Shown one piece after another: positions 45,523 to 53,468 of a stretch of 64,000 nucleotides of DNA. The notes under the pieces are model-generated. The model did not search any database and was not told the DNA's origin. It was given only the letters and a program-made list of their open reading frames with translations. The DNA is from Nocardia salmonicida NBRC 13393. GTDB lineage: Bacteria > Actinomycetota > Actinomycetes > Mycobacteriales > Mycobacteriaceae. The position numbers were made by a program, and so were the translations under genes. How positions within the stretch are numbered: the first letter of the stretch is position 1; each line of letters starts with the position of its first letter. The DNA lies in assembly GCF_001613085.1 (NCBI RefSeq), contig NZ_BDBR01000012.1:124001-188000 (forward strand), read 5' to 3'.

Positions 45523-45879
45523 TCAGTGCACGGGTGCGTCTACGCCCTTGACTGCGCAGATATGCACCATGTTCTCGTTGCCCCAGGCGCCGAGGGTGGA
45601 CAGTGCGCCGTTGAGTGAGAGTCCGCGTTCGGTGAGCGAGTACTCGACTTTCGGGGGTACCTGCGCGTAGACCTCGCGGTGGACGATGCCGTCGTGCTCG
45701 AGTTCGCGCAGCTGCTGGATCAGCATCTTCTCCGTCACGCCTGGGACCAGGCGTTTCAGGTCGCCGAAGCGTTGAGTGCCGGTGGACAGCGCCCACAGGA
45801 TCAGCGCTTTCCACTTGCCGCCGACGACGTCGAGCGCGGCATCGATACCGCAGGAATACGGGCGCTCTCGCTGCTTCAT
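45523..45879 (-). CDS. HxlR family transcriptional regulator
   Basis: A 118-aa winged-helix regulator: CGIDAALDVVGGKWKALILW, RFGDLKRLVPGVTEKMLIQQLRELEHDGIV, VEYSLTERGLSL. The N-terminal CGIDAALDVVGGKW with a redox-capable cysteine is typical of HxlR proteins, which sense electrophiles or oxidants. It is divergent from an imine reductase-like gene, 126 bp apart, and probably regulates it. Confidence 0.9.
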   Translation of the reverse strand: MKQRERPYSCGIDAALDVVGGKWKALILWALSTGTQRFGDLKRLVPGVTEKMLIQQLRELEHDGIVHREVYAQVPPKVEYSLTERGLSLNGALSTLGAWGNENMVHICAVKGVDAPVH

Positions 45880-45885
45880 GCTCGC

Positions 45886-45906
45886 CTCACTTACTTTTTG
45901 GTGAGT
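45886..45906. promoter_or_regulatory. Candidate HxlR operator
   Basis: CTCAC-N10-GTGAG, overlapping ACTTAC-N6-GTGAGT, lies 7 bp upstream of the hxlR start. The spacing and T-rich centre fit a winged-helix dimer site. Confidence 0.45.
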
Positions 45907-46005
45907 ATTGCACTTGATAGTCGGTACTTGTGGAGTCCACCGTAACCCACGAATCTAGGAGGGCGCTGCCGATCGGCGGTGAAAGGCTCTAGAACAAGGG
46001 GAATC

Positions 46006-46824
46006 GTGACTGATTCGGCAGCAGCACAACATGTTTCGTTGATCGGCCTCGGCGCGATGGGCACCGCGCTTGCCAAGGCTCTGCTGGCGGGCGGCCATGA
46101 GGTGACCGTGTGGAACCGCACCCCGGCGCGTGCCGAAGCGCTGGTGACCGACGGCGCGAAGGTGGCGGCGAGTTCTGCCGAGGCGATGGCCGCGGCCGAT
46201 CTGGTGATCCTGTGTGTGCTCGACGATGCCGCGGTCCGCGAGCACCTCGAGCCCGCTGCCGCCCGGTTGCGGGGGCGCACGGTGGTGAACCTGACGACCA
46301 CCACGCCCGAGCAGGCGCGGTCGCTGGGCGCGTGGGCCGAAGCCCGCGGAATCGAGTTGGTCGACGGCGGCATCATGGCGGTGCCCGCGATGATCGGCGG
46401 GCCCGGCGCCTTCGTGCTCTACAGCGGCGCGACCGCGGCAGTCGAGCGCTACCGGTCGGTGCTGGAACTGTTCGGCCGGGCCGAATTCGTCGGCGACGAT
46501 CTCGGTGCCGCGGCGATGTACGACGTGTCGATCCTCGGCGGCATGTACGCCATGTTCGCCGCGTTCGGACAGGGCGGTGCGATGGTCCGCACCACCGGCG
46601 GCTCCGCGGCGCGCCTGGCCGAGTTGATGACGCCGTTCCTGCACGCCATGGCCACGATGCTCGCCGCGCAGGCGCCCGGCATCGACACCCCCGCCGACTT
46701 CGTCCAGGTCCAGAGCGACGAGTTCACCGCCGCCGCCCTCGATCTGATAGACCGGGCGGCGGTCGAATCCGGCACGCCCACAGAGCTTTACGGCGTGCTG
46801 CGCCGCACGCTCACCGGGCTCTGA
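46006..46824 (+). CDS. NADP-binding imine reductase-like / 6PGDH-like oxidoreductase
   Basis: A 272-aa beta-hydroxyacid dehydrogenase-superfamily protein. It has a Rossmann motif VSLIGLGAMGTALAKALLAG, the NADP-selecting WNRTPARAEAL, and LVDGGIMAVPAMIGGPGAFV. The C-terminal domain (YDVSILGGMYAMFAAFGQGG) is like imine reductases (IRED), which reduce cyclic imines with NADPH. The GTG at 46006 is preferred because AAGGGG lies 7 nt upstream; the ATG at 45979 is in frame. The divergent HxlR regulator suggests stress-inducible expression. Confidence 0.82.
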   Translation: MTDSAAAQHVSLIGLGAMGTALAKALLAGGHEVTVWNRTPARAEALVTDGAKVAASSAEAMAAADLVILCVLDDAAVREHLEPAAARLRGRTVVNLTTTTPEQARSLGAWAEARGIELVDGGIMAVPAMIGGPGAFVLYSGATAAVERYRSVLELFGRAEFVGDDLGAAAMYDVSILGGMYAMFAAFGQGGAMVRTTGGSAARLAELMTPFLHAMATMLAAQAPGIDTPADFVQVQSDEFTAAALDLIDRAAVESGTPTELYGVLRRTLTGL

Positions 46825-46872
46825 GCTGAGCTGCTGCCGAGACACCCCGGGCAGGTCGGGCCCCCTCGCCGT

Positions 46873-46909
46873 GTTCGGCCGACCGGAGCAGGTTCCCGGT
46901 CGGCCGAAC
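46873..46909. terminator. Bidirectional terminator between converging genes
   Basis: GTTCGGCCGACCGG/CCGGTCGGCCGAAC, a perfect 14-bp stem with a 9-nt loop, between the imine reductase-like gene and the oxidoreductase gene on the other strand. Confidence 0.8.
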
Positions 46910-46916
46910 GGTCGGT

Positions 46917-47678
46917 TCAGGCGGCGACGCGACTCGCGCTGAGCAGTGCGTCGACGAAGCCCTCAGCCTTGGCGTCGAAGGCGGCGTAGTGGGTGGTCCG
47001 CGCGTCTCCGCTGATCGCCTCGCCGATCACGAGATTGCCCTCGGCGTCGAGACTTTGGGGCTGCTCCTCGGCATCGGGAAGCAGGCCGACCCGGGAATCC
47101 GCGAAACCGCTGTAGTAGGCCAAGCCCTCGTTGAGCTGGGCTTCCAGCAGCTGCTGCATACCGGGGACGATCGCGTCATCGGCTGTCGCGCCGGCCAATC
47201 CGAGCCACAGGATGCGCTTGCCCGCCAGTCGCGGCTTGCTGCGACCGTAGGCGAAACCGTAGTTCCAGACGGCATCGATCCAGCCCTTGAGCAAAGCGGG
47301 CACACTCTGCCAGTAGACCGGGAACACGACGACCACGACATCGGCGGCCAGCAGTCGCCGCATGTGCGCCTCGGCGGTGGGGGAGTAGACCTTGTCGCGA
47401 TTGCCCCACTCGGGCTGGTCGGCCACGGCCATCCTCGGGTCGAAATTCTCGGCATGCAGATCGAGGAAGTCCACCGTGTACCCGGCGGCGGTGAGACGGC
47501 CGACGGCGCGGTCGGCGACATGGGCCGACAGCGAGTCGGAGCGGTGGTGACCGAGCACCACGAGCGCTGTCGCGCCCGGGGTGACGGAGTCGGCGACGCT
47601 CGATCCGGGGGTGACGAGTTCGGCGGTTTCGGTCGTGGTGGCGACAGACTGCGGCACGGGGAGCTCCTGTTCGATCAT
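46917..47678 (-). CDS. NAD(P)H oxidoreductase, flavodoxin-like (MdaB/Qor type)
   Basis: A 253-aa flavodoxin_2-family quinone reductase. ALVVLGHHRSDSLSAHVADR (FMN phosphate loop), DFLDLHAENFDPRM and VVVVFPVYWQSVPALLKGWIDAVWNYGFAY are the family blocks. It probably performs two-electron reduction of quinones or nitro compounds. The N-terminal ~35 residues are an extra low-complexity Thr/Ser/Val stretch with a near repeat VTPGSSVADSVTPGA. It is divergent from an AraC-type gene, the likely regulator. Confidence 0.87.
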   Translation of the reverse strand: MIEQELPVPQSVATTTETAELVTPGSSVADSVTPGATALVVLGHHRSDSLSAHVADRAVGRLTAAGYTVDFLDLHAENFDPRMAVADQPEWGNRDKVYSPTAEAHMRRLLAADVVVVVFPVYWQSVPALLKGWIDAVWNYGFAYGRSKPRLAGKRILWLGLAGATADDAIVPGMQQLLEAQLNEGLAYYSGFADSRVGLLPDAEEQPQSLDAEGNLVIGEAISGDARTTHYAAFDAKAEGFVDALLSASRVAA

Positions 47679-47723
47679 GGTGCGGGCTGGTCGGCCCGGT
47701 CCATTGAGTCAACCGCGAATCAT

Positions 47724-47752
47724 GTGGACGATCTATGGGTGATCATCTCCAC
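47724..47752. promoter_or_regulatory. Dyad between oxidoreductase and AraC genes
   Basis: GTGGA (47724-47728) and TCCAC (47748-47752) flank a centre that also carries two GATC copies. A candidate AraC-family site between the divergent genes. Confidence 0.35.
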
Positions 47753-47780
47753 TCGATAGGAATTCGTCTACGCTGGTGGC

Positions 47781-48737
47781 GTGGATCCCCTGAGTTCATT
47801 GCTGAGTGGCATTCGTGCCGAGGGGTCGATCGTGGCCCATACCGTGCTGCGCCCGCCGTGGACGATTCGCTTCGCCGACCGCGCCCCGCTGATCATGGTG
47901 ACGGTGCTGCGCGGCGGCGGCACGCTGGTTCTCCCCGACGGGTCACGGAGTTGCCTGGTGGCCGGCGACACCGCGCTGGTGCAGGCGGGTGAACCGTTCC
48001 ACCTGGCCGACCCCGCCGCCGCGCTCGATCGACCCCATACGCGCTACGAGCTGTCCTGTTTCGTGCCCGACGGCTTCGGGCCCGCCGATATCAGTTGCGC
48101 GACACCGGAACTGATCGTGACGCCGTCGACAACCGGAGCGCCCGAGGAGACTTCGCTTCTCGTCGGCGCCTACCGGGCAGCCGGTCGCCGCCACGAACGC
48201 CTGTTGCGGGCGCTACCGCAGGTGATGGTGGTCCACGAAGACGCCGAAACATGTCTGTGGCTGGAGCGATCCGCCGCTGATGCCGTCCGGCTGAGCGCGG
48301 GCTCGCAGGCGCTGATGGACCGGCTGCTGGACTGGGCATTGGTCTGCACACTGCGCAGTTGGCTCGCCGAACAGCAGCACTGCGCCCCGGCCTGGTATCG
48401 GGGAATGTCGGATCCGGTGGTCGGCCCGGCGCTGTCGGCCATTCACGACAGACCGTTCGACCGCTGGACCGTGGCGAGCCTGGCCACCGAGGCGGCGGTC
48501 TCGCGCGCCCTGTTCGCCCGGCGGTTCACCGAGGTGATGGGCGAACCCCCGCTGGCCTACCTCACGGAATGGCGCATGGCCGAGGCCGAGGAACTACTCG
48601 CCGATCCCGCGCGCAGCGTCGCACAGGTGGCCACGACCGTCGGCTATTCCGATGCCTTCGGTTTCAGTGCGGCGTTCAAGCGGTTGCGTGGCACCAGCCC
48701 GACCGAGTTCCGGGTGGGGCTCAGCTCCTCGGCGTGA
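47781..48737 (+). CDS. AraC family transcriptional regulator
   Basis: A 318-aa regulator with an N-terminal cupin_6-type sensor (LIMVTVLRGGGTLVLPDGSR, AGEPFHLADPAAALDRPHTR) and two C-terminal helix-turn-helix motifs (WTVASLATEAAVSRALFARR; VAQVATTVGYSDAFGFSAAFKRLRGTSPTEF). Such AraC proteins usually activate an adjacent oxidoreductase in response to a small molecule. TACGCT ends 6 nt before the GTG, so the message is likely leaderless. Its last 17 bp overlap the 3' end of the opposite-strand F420-type gene. Confidence 0.9.
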   Translation: MDPLSSLLSGIRAEGSIVAHTVLRPPWTIRFADRAPLIMVTVLRGGGTLVLPDGSRSCLVAGDTALVQAGEPFHLADPAAALDRPHTRYELSCFVPDGFGPADISCATPELIVTPSTTGAPEETSLLVGAYRAAGRRHERLLRALPQVMVVHEDAETCLWLERSAADAVRLSAGSQALMDRLLDWALVCTLRSWLAEQQHCAPAWYRGMSDPVVGPALSAIHDRPFDRWTVASLATEAAVSRALFARRFTEVMGEPPLAYLTEWRMAEAEELLADPARSVAQVATTVGYSDAFGFSAAFKRLRGTSPTEFRVGLSSSA

Positions 48738-49152
48738 GCAGGACCAGGGGGATCTCGCGGGTGGTTTTGGTCTGGTAGTCGGCGTATCCATGGTAGGACG
48801 AGGTGACCCGCGGCCACAATGTCGCGCGTTCGTCGGAGGTGGCTACATGGGCTGTCATCGGGCGCTCGGGGCCGTTGCGCAACGCCACCTCGACGTTCGG
48901 GTTGTCCCGCAGGTTCATGAACCAGGCCGGGTGGGTGGGATCGCCGGCGCGCGAGGCGACGATCACGATCGTGTCGCCGTCGATGATCGGCGCGGTCAGC
49001 ATGACCTTGCGCGGTTCACCGGATTTGCGGCCGATCGTGGTGAGTTGCAGCGACGGCATCCCGAAGAACGAGTTGCCGAGGCGCCCGCAGCTTACCGTGA
49101 GCAGCGCGCGGTGGACTCTGTTCGTGATCTTCAGCTGCAGGTCAGTGGGCAT
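48721..49152 (-). CDS. Deazaflavin (F420)-dependent nitroreductase family protein
   Basis: A 143-aa split beta-barrel protein of the Ddn/DUF385 family. LQLTTIGRKSGEPRKVMLTA, IIDGDTIVIVASRAGDPTHP and AWFMNLRDNPNVEVALRN are diagnostic. The family binds F420 and reduces quinones or nitro compounds; many members are uncharacterised. It lies between the AraC gene (convergent, overlapping by 17 bp) and a NUDIX gene on the same strand. Confidence 0.92.
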   Translation of the reverse strand: MPTDLQLKITNRVHRALLTVSCGRLGNSFFGMPSLQLTTIGRKSGEPRKVMLTAPIIDGDTIVIVASRAGDPTHPAWFMNLRDNPNVEVALRNGPERPMTAHVATSDERATLWPRVTSSYHGYADYQTKTTREIPLVLLTPRS

Positions 49153-49172
49153 AGTCGAAATCTACTCCGATC

Positions 49173-49649
49173 TCAGTCCAGCTGATCGGTGAGGCGGGTG
49201 AGGAAGGGCCGCTGGCCTTTGCCGAGTTTTTCCGCCGCGGTGGCGGGGTCGAACCAGTCCGCTCGGTCGATCTCGGGAAATTCCGTGACCCGGCCCGACC
49301 TCGGCGGCCACTCCATCTCGAAGGTGCCCGGCACGACCTCGGCCGGGTCGAGATCACCCTCGACCGCCCACACGGTGAGGAACTTGCGCTTGGTCCCGCT
49401 GCGGTAACTCACCTCGCCGAGTTCAGTCCACTCGCCCTCCGGCACCGGCAGCCCGAGCTCCTCGGTGAACTCGCGCCGGGCGGCATCGCGCGCGGACTCC
49501 TCCTCGGCCACATACTCGCCCTTGGGAATCGACCACGCCGACGCGTCCTTCTTCGCCCACAGCGGCCCGCCCATGTGCCCGAGCAGTACTTCGATCCCGG
49601 CCTCGCCCCGGCGGTACACCAGCACGCCCGCGCTGAAAACGTCCGTCAT
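49173..49649 (-). CDS. NUDIX hydrolase
   Basis: A 158-aa NUDIX protein. FSAGVLVYRRGEAGIEVLLG starts the fold and the Nudix box appears as KGEYVAEEESARDAARREFTEELGL, with one residue more than the canonical spacing before REFTEE. It is likely to hydrolyse a nucleoside diphosphate derivative (NTP, NAD or sugar nucleotide); substrate unknown. It lies 20 bp upstream of the F420-type gene on the same strand, so the two may be cotranscribed. Confidence 0.88.
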   Translation of the reverse strand: MTDVFSAGVLVYRRGEAGIEVLLGHMGGPLWAKKDASAWSIPKGEYVAEEESARDAARREFTEELGLPVPEGEWTELGEVSYRSGTKRKFLTVWAVEGDLDPAEVVPGTFEMEWPPRSGRVTEFPEIDRADWFDPATAAEKLGKGQRPFLTRLTDQLD

Positions 49650-49703
49650 CCGAGCGAGTCTGCCAGGTGCCTGCCGTGCGCCGTGCCGCGCGATCGCCCG
49701 GTG

Positions 49704-50921
49704 TCACTTCGCGTCGCCGACGCGCAGGCGGGCGGCACGCAGCAGCAGGTAGTCGCGTTCGGGCACGCTCGCCGTTTGCTGTGCGGCGCGGCGATATTCG
49801 GCGACAGCCGCAACGTGATCACCGGCCATCTCCTGCAGGTGTCCACGGACGGCTGCGAGGCGATGTGAGCGGGACAGTGGTTCGGCGACGCTGTCGGCTA
49901 CCGCCAGCCCCGCGCCCGGACCGTGCACCATCGCGGTGGCGACGGCCCGGTTGAGGGTGATCATCGGGTTGGGGGTCGAGCGCTCGATCATGGTGTAGAG
50001 CTGCAGGATTCGTGCCCAGTCGGTGTCTTCGGGGTGGCGGGCCTCGGCGTGCAGACCCGCGACGGCGGCCTGCATCTGGTACAGCCCGGTCAGCCCGGCG
50101 GGCATGGTCGCGGTGAGCAGCCGCAAGCCCTCGGTGATCTGCGCGCGATCCCAGCGGGAGCGGTCCTGTTCGGTGAGCGGGATCAGTTCGCCGTGCGGTC
50201 CGGAGCGGGCGGCCCGGCGGGCGTCGGTGAGCAGCATCAGCGCGAGCAGGCCGGTGACCTCGGTGTTGTCGGGCAGGAGTCGGCGCAGCGCGCGGGTCAG
50301 CCGGATCGCCTCGGCCGACAGATCGCCGCGCCGCAATCCCGCACCGGAACTGCTGGTGTGGCCCTCGGTGAAGATCACGTACAGCACCTGCAGCACCGCA
50401 CCGACCCGAGTGCTGTCGTGCGCGCCGTCGGCGAACGGTCGGTCGGATTCGGCCAGGCGCTTCTTCGCCCGCGAGATCCTCTGCGCCATGGTTGATTCCG
50501 GTACCAGGAAGGCGGTGGCGATCTCGGCGGTGCTCAACCCGCCGACCGCGCGCAAGGTGAGCGCGACAGCACCGGCGGGCGGCAGGTCGGGGTGACAGCA
50601 CAGGAAGTACATGTCGAGGGTGTCGTCCCGCTCGATCGCGTCGACGGGCACATCCCGCACGAAAACCGTTGTCTCCCTGCGTCGCCGCGCTACCTCGGCC
50701 CGCACGGCATCGGCCATCCGCCGCTGCGCGACCTGGATCAGCCAGCCACGTGGATTGTCCGGAAGCCCGTCGCGATCCCACTGGGTCGCCGCCGCCAGCA
50801 GCGCATCCTGCACCGAGTCCTCGGCGAGGTCGAAATCGCCGAAGCGGCGGACCAAGACGCCGAGGACCTGCGGCGAGAGTTCACGCAGCAGGTCCTCGAT
50901 GCGCGGCAGGGTCTCGGTCAC
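49704..50921 (-). CDS. ECF42-type RNA polymerase sigma factor with TPR-like extension
   Basis: A 405-aa ECF sigma factor. Region 2 is FGDFDLAEDSVQDALLAAAT with NPRGWLIQVAQRRMADAVRA; region 4 is TLRAVGGLSTAEIATAFLVPESTMAQRISRAKKRL. A ~200-aa helical C-terminal extension (ELIPLTEQDRSRWDRAQITE, LYQMQAAVAGLHAEARHPED) is the TPR-like domain of the ECF42 group, which replaces the anti-sigma factor. The GTG start overlaps the DGPF gene's TGA (GTGA). ECF42 proteins are known to pair with DGPF proteins. Confidence 0.92.
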   Translation of the reverse strand: MTETLPRIEDLLRELSPQVLGVLVRRFGDFDLAEDSVQDALLAAATQWDRDGLPDNPRGWLIQVAQRRMADAVRAEVARRRRETTVFVRDVPVDAIERDDTLDMYFLCCHPDLPPAGAVALTLRAVGGLSTAEIATAFLVPESTMAQRISRAKKRLAESDRPFADGAHDSTRVGAVLQVLYVIFTEGHTSSSGAGLRRGDLSAEAIRLTRALRRLLPDNTEVTGLLALMLLTDARRAARSGPHGELIPLTEQDRSRWDRAQITEGLRLLTATMPAGLTGLYQMQAAVAGLHAEARHPEDTDWARILQLYTMIERSTPNPMITLNRAVATAMVHGPGAGLAVADSVAEPLSRSHRLAAVRGHLQEMAGDHVAAVAEYRRAAQQTASVPERDYLLLRAARLRVGDAK

Positions 50922-51316
50922 GCGACGTCGGGCGCGCTCATGATCTGACGCACCTCGATGTATTCACCGATCGGCTTGCCGCCGGGGCCGGGCGCCGCGG
51001 AAGCCTGCGCGGCGATCTCGACCGCGCGCTCGACCGAATCGACGTCGACCACCCAGAAACCGGCGAGGAACTCCTTGGTCTCCGGGAAAGGCCCGTCGGT
51101 CACGACCGGCGCCGAGCGGCCGTCGGAGCACACGATCATCGCCTGATCCGGTGCGGCCAGGCCCTGCGCGTCGACGAGTTCGCCCGCGGCGGCGAGCTGT
51201 TCGCCCAGTGCCCGCTGGAAGTCGATGTGGGCGGCGATGTCCTCGGGTGCCCAATCCGGCAGCGCGATGTCGCAGTAGGCAGCTTCGGAATAGGTCTTGA
51301 CCAGCATGAATTTCAT
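50918..51316 (-). CDS. DGPF-domain (YciI-like) protein linked to ECF42 sigma
   Basis: A 132-aa YciI/DGPF protein: KFMLVKTYSEA at the start, the diagnostic TDGPFPETKEFLAGFWVVDVDS, and IEVRQIMSAP at the end. The ATG at 51316 has ACAGGAG upstream. It is the first gene of a two-gene operon with the sigma factor and is the usual target and partner of ECF42 regulation. The biochemical role of DGPF proteins is not settled. Confidence 0.92.
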   Translation of the reverse strand: MKFMLVKTYSEAAYCDIALPDWAPEDIAAHIDFQRALGEQLAAAGELVDAQGLAAPDQAMIVCSDGRSAPVVTDGPFPETKEFLAGFWVVDVDSVERAVEIAAQASAAPGPGGKPIGEYIEVRQIMSAPDVA

Positions 51317-51410
51317 GGTTCGGCTCCTGTTCGGTGCGCCCATGTGGCGCGTTCGACTGTTGGTCGGAGCTGATCCGCGGTCTTCGACACTCTTGTCTCT
51401 ATGAACTGGA

Positions 51411-52631
51411 TCACAGGGGAATGTTCGTGTCCGCCAGCTGGTCGGGATCGACGGGTTGCGCCGATCCGATCAACTCCTTGATCCGGTCGGTCACGTCCCA
51501 GACGTTGACGTTCATCCCCGCGCGCACCCTGTTCTGCGCGTCGAGCCAGAACGCGACGAACTCGCGCTCGTCCAGATCGCCGCGCACCACCACCCGCACG
51601 TCGTCGCCGCGCCCGACATAGCCGGAGTACTCCATCCCGACGTCGTACTGATCGCTGAAGAAGTAGGGCAGCCGGTCGTAGACAGCGGCTTTGCCCAGCA
51701 TCGTCTGCGCGGCGACGGCGGGCTGGTTCAGCGCGGTCGCCCAGTGCTCGACGCGGACCGGCCGGTGCAACAGCGGATGCTCCTGTTCGGCGATATCGCC
51801 CACCGCGACCACATCGGGGTTGCTGGTGCACAGCGCGGCGTTCACGAGCACGCCGCCGTCGCTCGCCAGTCCGGCCGCGGTCGCCGTCTCGATATTGGGC
51901 TGCGCCCCCACCGCGACCAGTACCGCCTGCGCGGGCACCACGGTGCCGCCGCCGAGCCGCACGCCCGTCGCCTCACCGTCGTCGGTCAGGATCTCGTCGA
52001 CGGAGGTGTTCACACGCAGGTCGACGCCGTGCGCGCGATGCAGATCGGCATAGAACCTGCCCATCTCCGGACCGAGCACACCGACCAGCGGCAGATCGGC
52101 CGTTTCGATCACCGTCACCTCGACGCCCTTGGCGCGGGCCTGCGCGGCGACCTCGAGTCCGATCCATCCGGCCCCGATGATGACAAGGCGCCGATCCGTG
52201 CGCAGGATCTCGAGCAGCGCGTTCGAATCGCCGATGGTGCGCAGCGTGTAGACATTCGGGGCGTCGGCGCCGGGAATGTCGAGGGTGCGGGCTCGCGAGC
52301 CGGTGGCGAGGGCCAGCTTGTCGTAGTCGAGGGTGGAACCGTCGGGCAGCGTCACCGTCTTGGCGATCGGATCGAACGCGGTGGCGGTGGTGCCGAGCCG
52401 CAGGTCGATGTGGTGATCGCGGTACCAGGCGGCCGTGTCGACGGTGAAATCGGGCAGTTGCTGGGTGCCCGCCAGATGCTGTTTGGACAGTGGCGGGCGC
52501 TCGTAGGGCAGCTCTTCTTCGGCGGCCAGCAGCGTGACGCGACCGTCGAAATCGTTGGCGCGTAGGGCTTCGGCGATCTTCGCTCCGCCCAGACCTCCAC
52601 CGATAACGACGAAATGCTGATTCGAGCTCAT
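51411..52631 (-). CDS. FAD-dependent ferredoxin/rubredoxin reductase
   Basis: A 406-aa NAD(P)H:ferredoxin reductase-type flavoprotein. Two Rossmann motifs are seen, VVIGGGLGGAKIAEALRAND for FAD and LVIIGAGWIGLEVAAQARAK for NAD(P)H, plus VVAVGDIAEQEHPLLHRPVRVEHW and the reductase_C domain (SDQYDVGMEYSGYVGRGDDV). It would supply electrons to a P450, dioxygenase or rubredoxin. No ferredoxin gene adjoins it here. The ATG at 52631 has GAGAAGGGG upstream. Confidence 0.92.
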   Translation of the reverse strand: MSSNQHFVVIGGGLGGAKIAEALRANDFDGRVTLLAAEEELPYERPPLSKQHLAGTQQLPDFTVDTAAWYRDHHIDLRLGTTATAFDPIAKTVTLPDGSTLDYDKLALATGSRARTLDIPGADAPNVYTLRTIGDSNALLEILRTDRRLVIIGAGWIGLEVAAQARAKGVEVTVIETADLPLVGVLGPEMGRFYADLHRAHGVDLRVNTSVDEILTDDGEATGVRLGGGTVVPAQAVLVAVGAQPNIETATAAGLASDGGVLVNAALCTSNPDVVAVGDIAEQEHPLLHRPVRVEHWATALNQPAVAAQTMLGKAAVYDRLPYFFSDQYDVGMEYSGYVGRGDDVRVVVRGDLDEREFVAFWLDAQNRVRAGMNVNVWDVTDRIKELIGSAQPVDPDQLADTNIPL

Positions 52632-52782
52632 GAACGGACCCCTTCTCGCGGACGACCCGGACTCCTCGCAACCCGAGCTTAGTGCGCGTTTTCGCCCACG
52701 GGAACGATTCCGGCGGTGATGCGGTTGCACCAGTCGGTGGGGCAGACCCGACCCGCTACAGCTGACCCGAGAGGAACCCATC

Positions 52783-53427
52783 GTGAGCGAGCAGGCCACC
52801 AAGGATGTCGCCGATTTCTGGTTCGACCCGCTGTGCCCGTGGTGCTGGATCACCTCCCGGTGGATCCTGGAAGTCGAGAAGGTGCGCGATATCGAGGCGC
52901 ACTTCCACGTGATGAGTCTGGCGGTGCTCAACGAGGGCAAAGACGACCTGCCGCAGCGTTATGTCGACATGATGGCCGCCGCGTGGGGCCCGGTTCGAGT
53001 CGTCACCGCCGCTGGTCAGAAGTACGGCGACGAGATTCTGTCGCCGCTCTACACCGCGCTGGGGACCCGGATCCACGACCGCAAGGCCGAGTACGAGCGC
53101 GAGACGCCGCAGGAGACCTTCGTCGCGGTCGTCGCCGACGCGCTCGCCGAACTGAACCTGCCCGCCGAACTCGCCGAGGCCGCGAACAGCACCGACTACG
53201 ACGAGGCGCTGCGGGCCAGCCATCACGCGGGCATGGACAAGGTCGGCCCCGATGTCGGCACGCCGACCATCCACATCAACGGGACCGCCTTCTTCGGGCC
53301 GGTGCTCTCGCGCATTCCGCGCGGTGAGGACGCGGGCCGGGTATGGGACGGCGTGGTCGCGCTGGCCTCGTACCCGCACTTCTTCGAGCTCAAGCGCACC
53401 AGGACTGAGGACCCGGTCTTCGACTGA
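52783..53427 (+). CDS. Mycothiol-dependent nitroreductase (DsbA-like, Rv2466c-type)
   Basis: A 214-aa thioredoxin-fold protein with the active-site motif [20 protein letters not shown] (CPWC). The insertion and the C-terminal [20 protein letters not shown] with the cis-proline region match Rv2466c, the mycothiol-dependent reductase that activates thieno-pyrimidine nitro prodrugs. It would use mycothiol/mycoredoxin for oxidative stress defence. The GTG start has GAGAGGAA upstream. It is divergent from the ferredoxin reductase and ends in a 12-bp hairpin. Confidence 0.93.
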   Translation: MSEQATKDVADFWFDPLCPWCWITSRWILEVEKVRDIEAHFHVMSLAVLNEGKDDLPQRYVDMMAAAWGPVRVVTAAGQKYGDEILSPLYTALGTRIHDRKAEYERETPQETFVAVVADALAELNLPAELAEAANSTDYDEALRASHHAGMDKVGPDVGTPTIHINGTAFFGPVLSRIPRGEDAGRVWDGVVALASYPHFFELKRTRTEDPVFD

Positions 53428-53434
53428 TCGTGCG

Positions 53435-53466
53435 GGTCGGGGGTGCCGCTCACCGCACCCCCGACC
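53435..53466. terminator. Bidirectional terminator between nitroreductase and M48 gene
   Basis: A perfect 12-bp stem GGTCGGGGGTGC/GCACCCCCGACC with an 8-nt loop between the two convergent stops. Confidence 0.75.
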
Positions 53467-53468
53467 GA

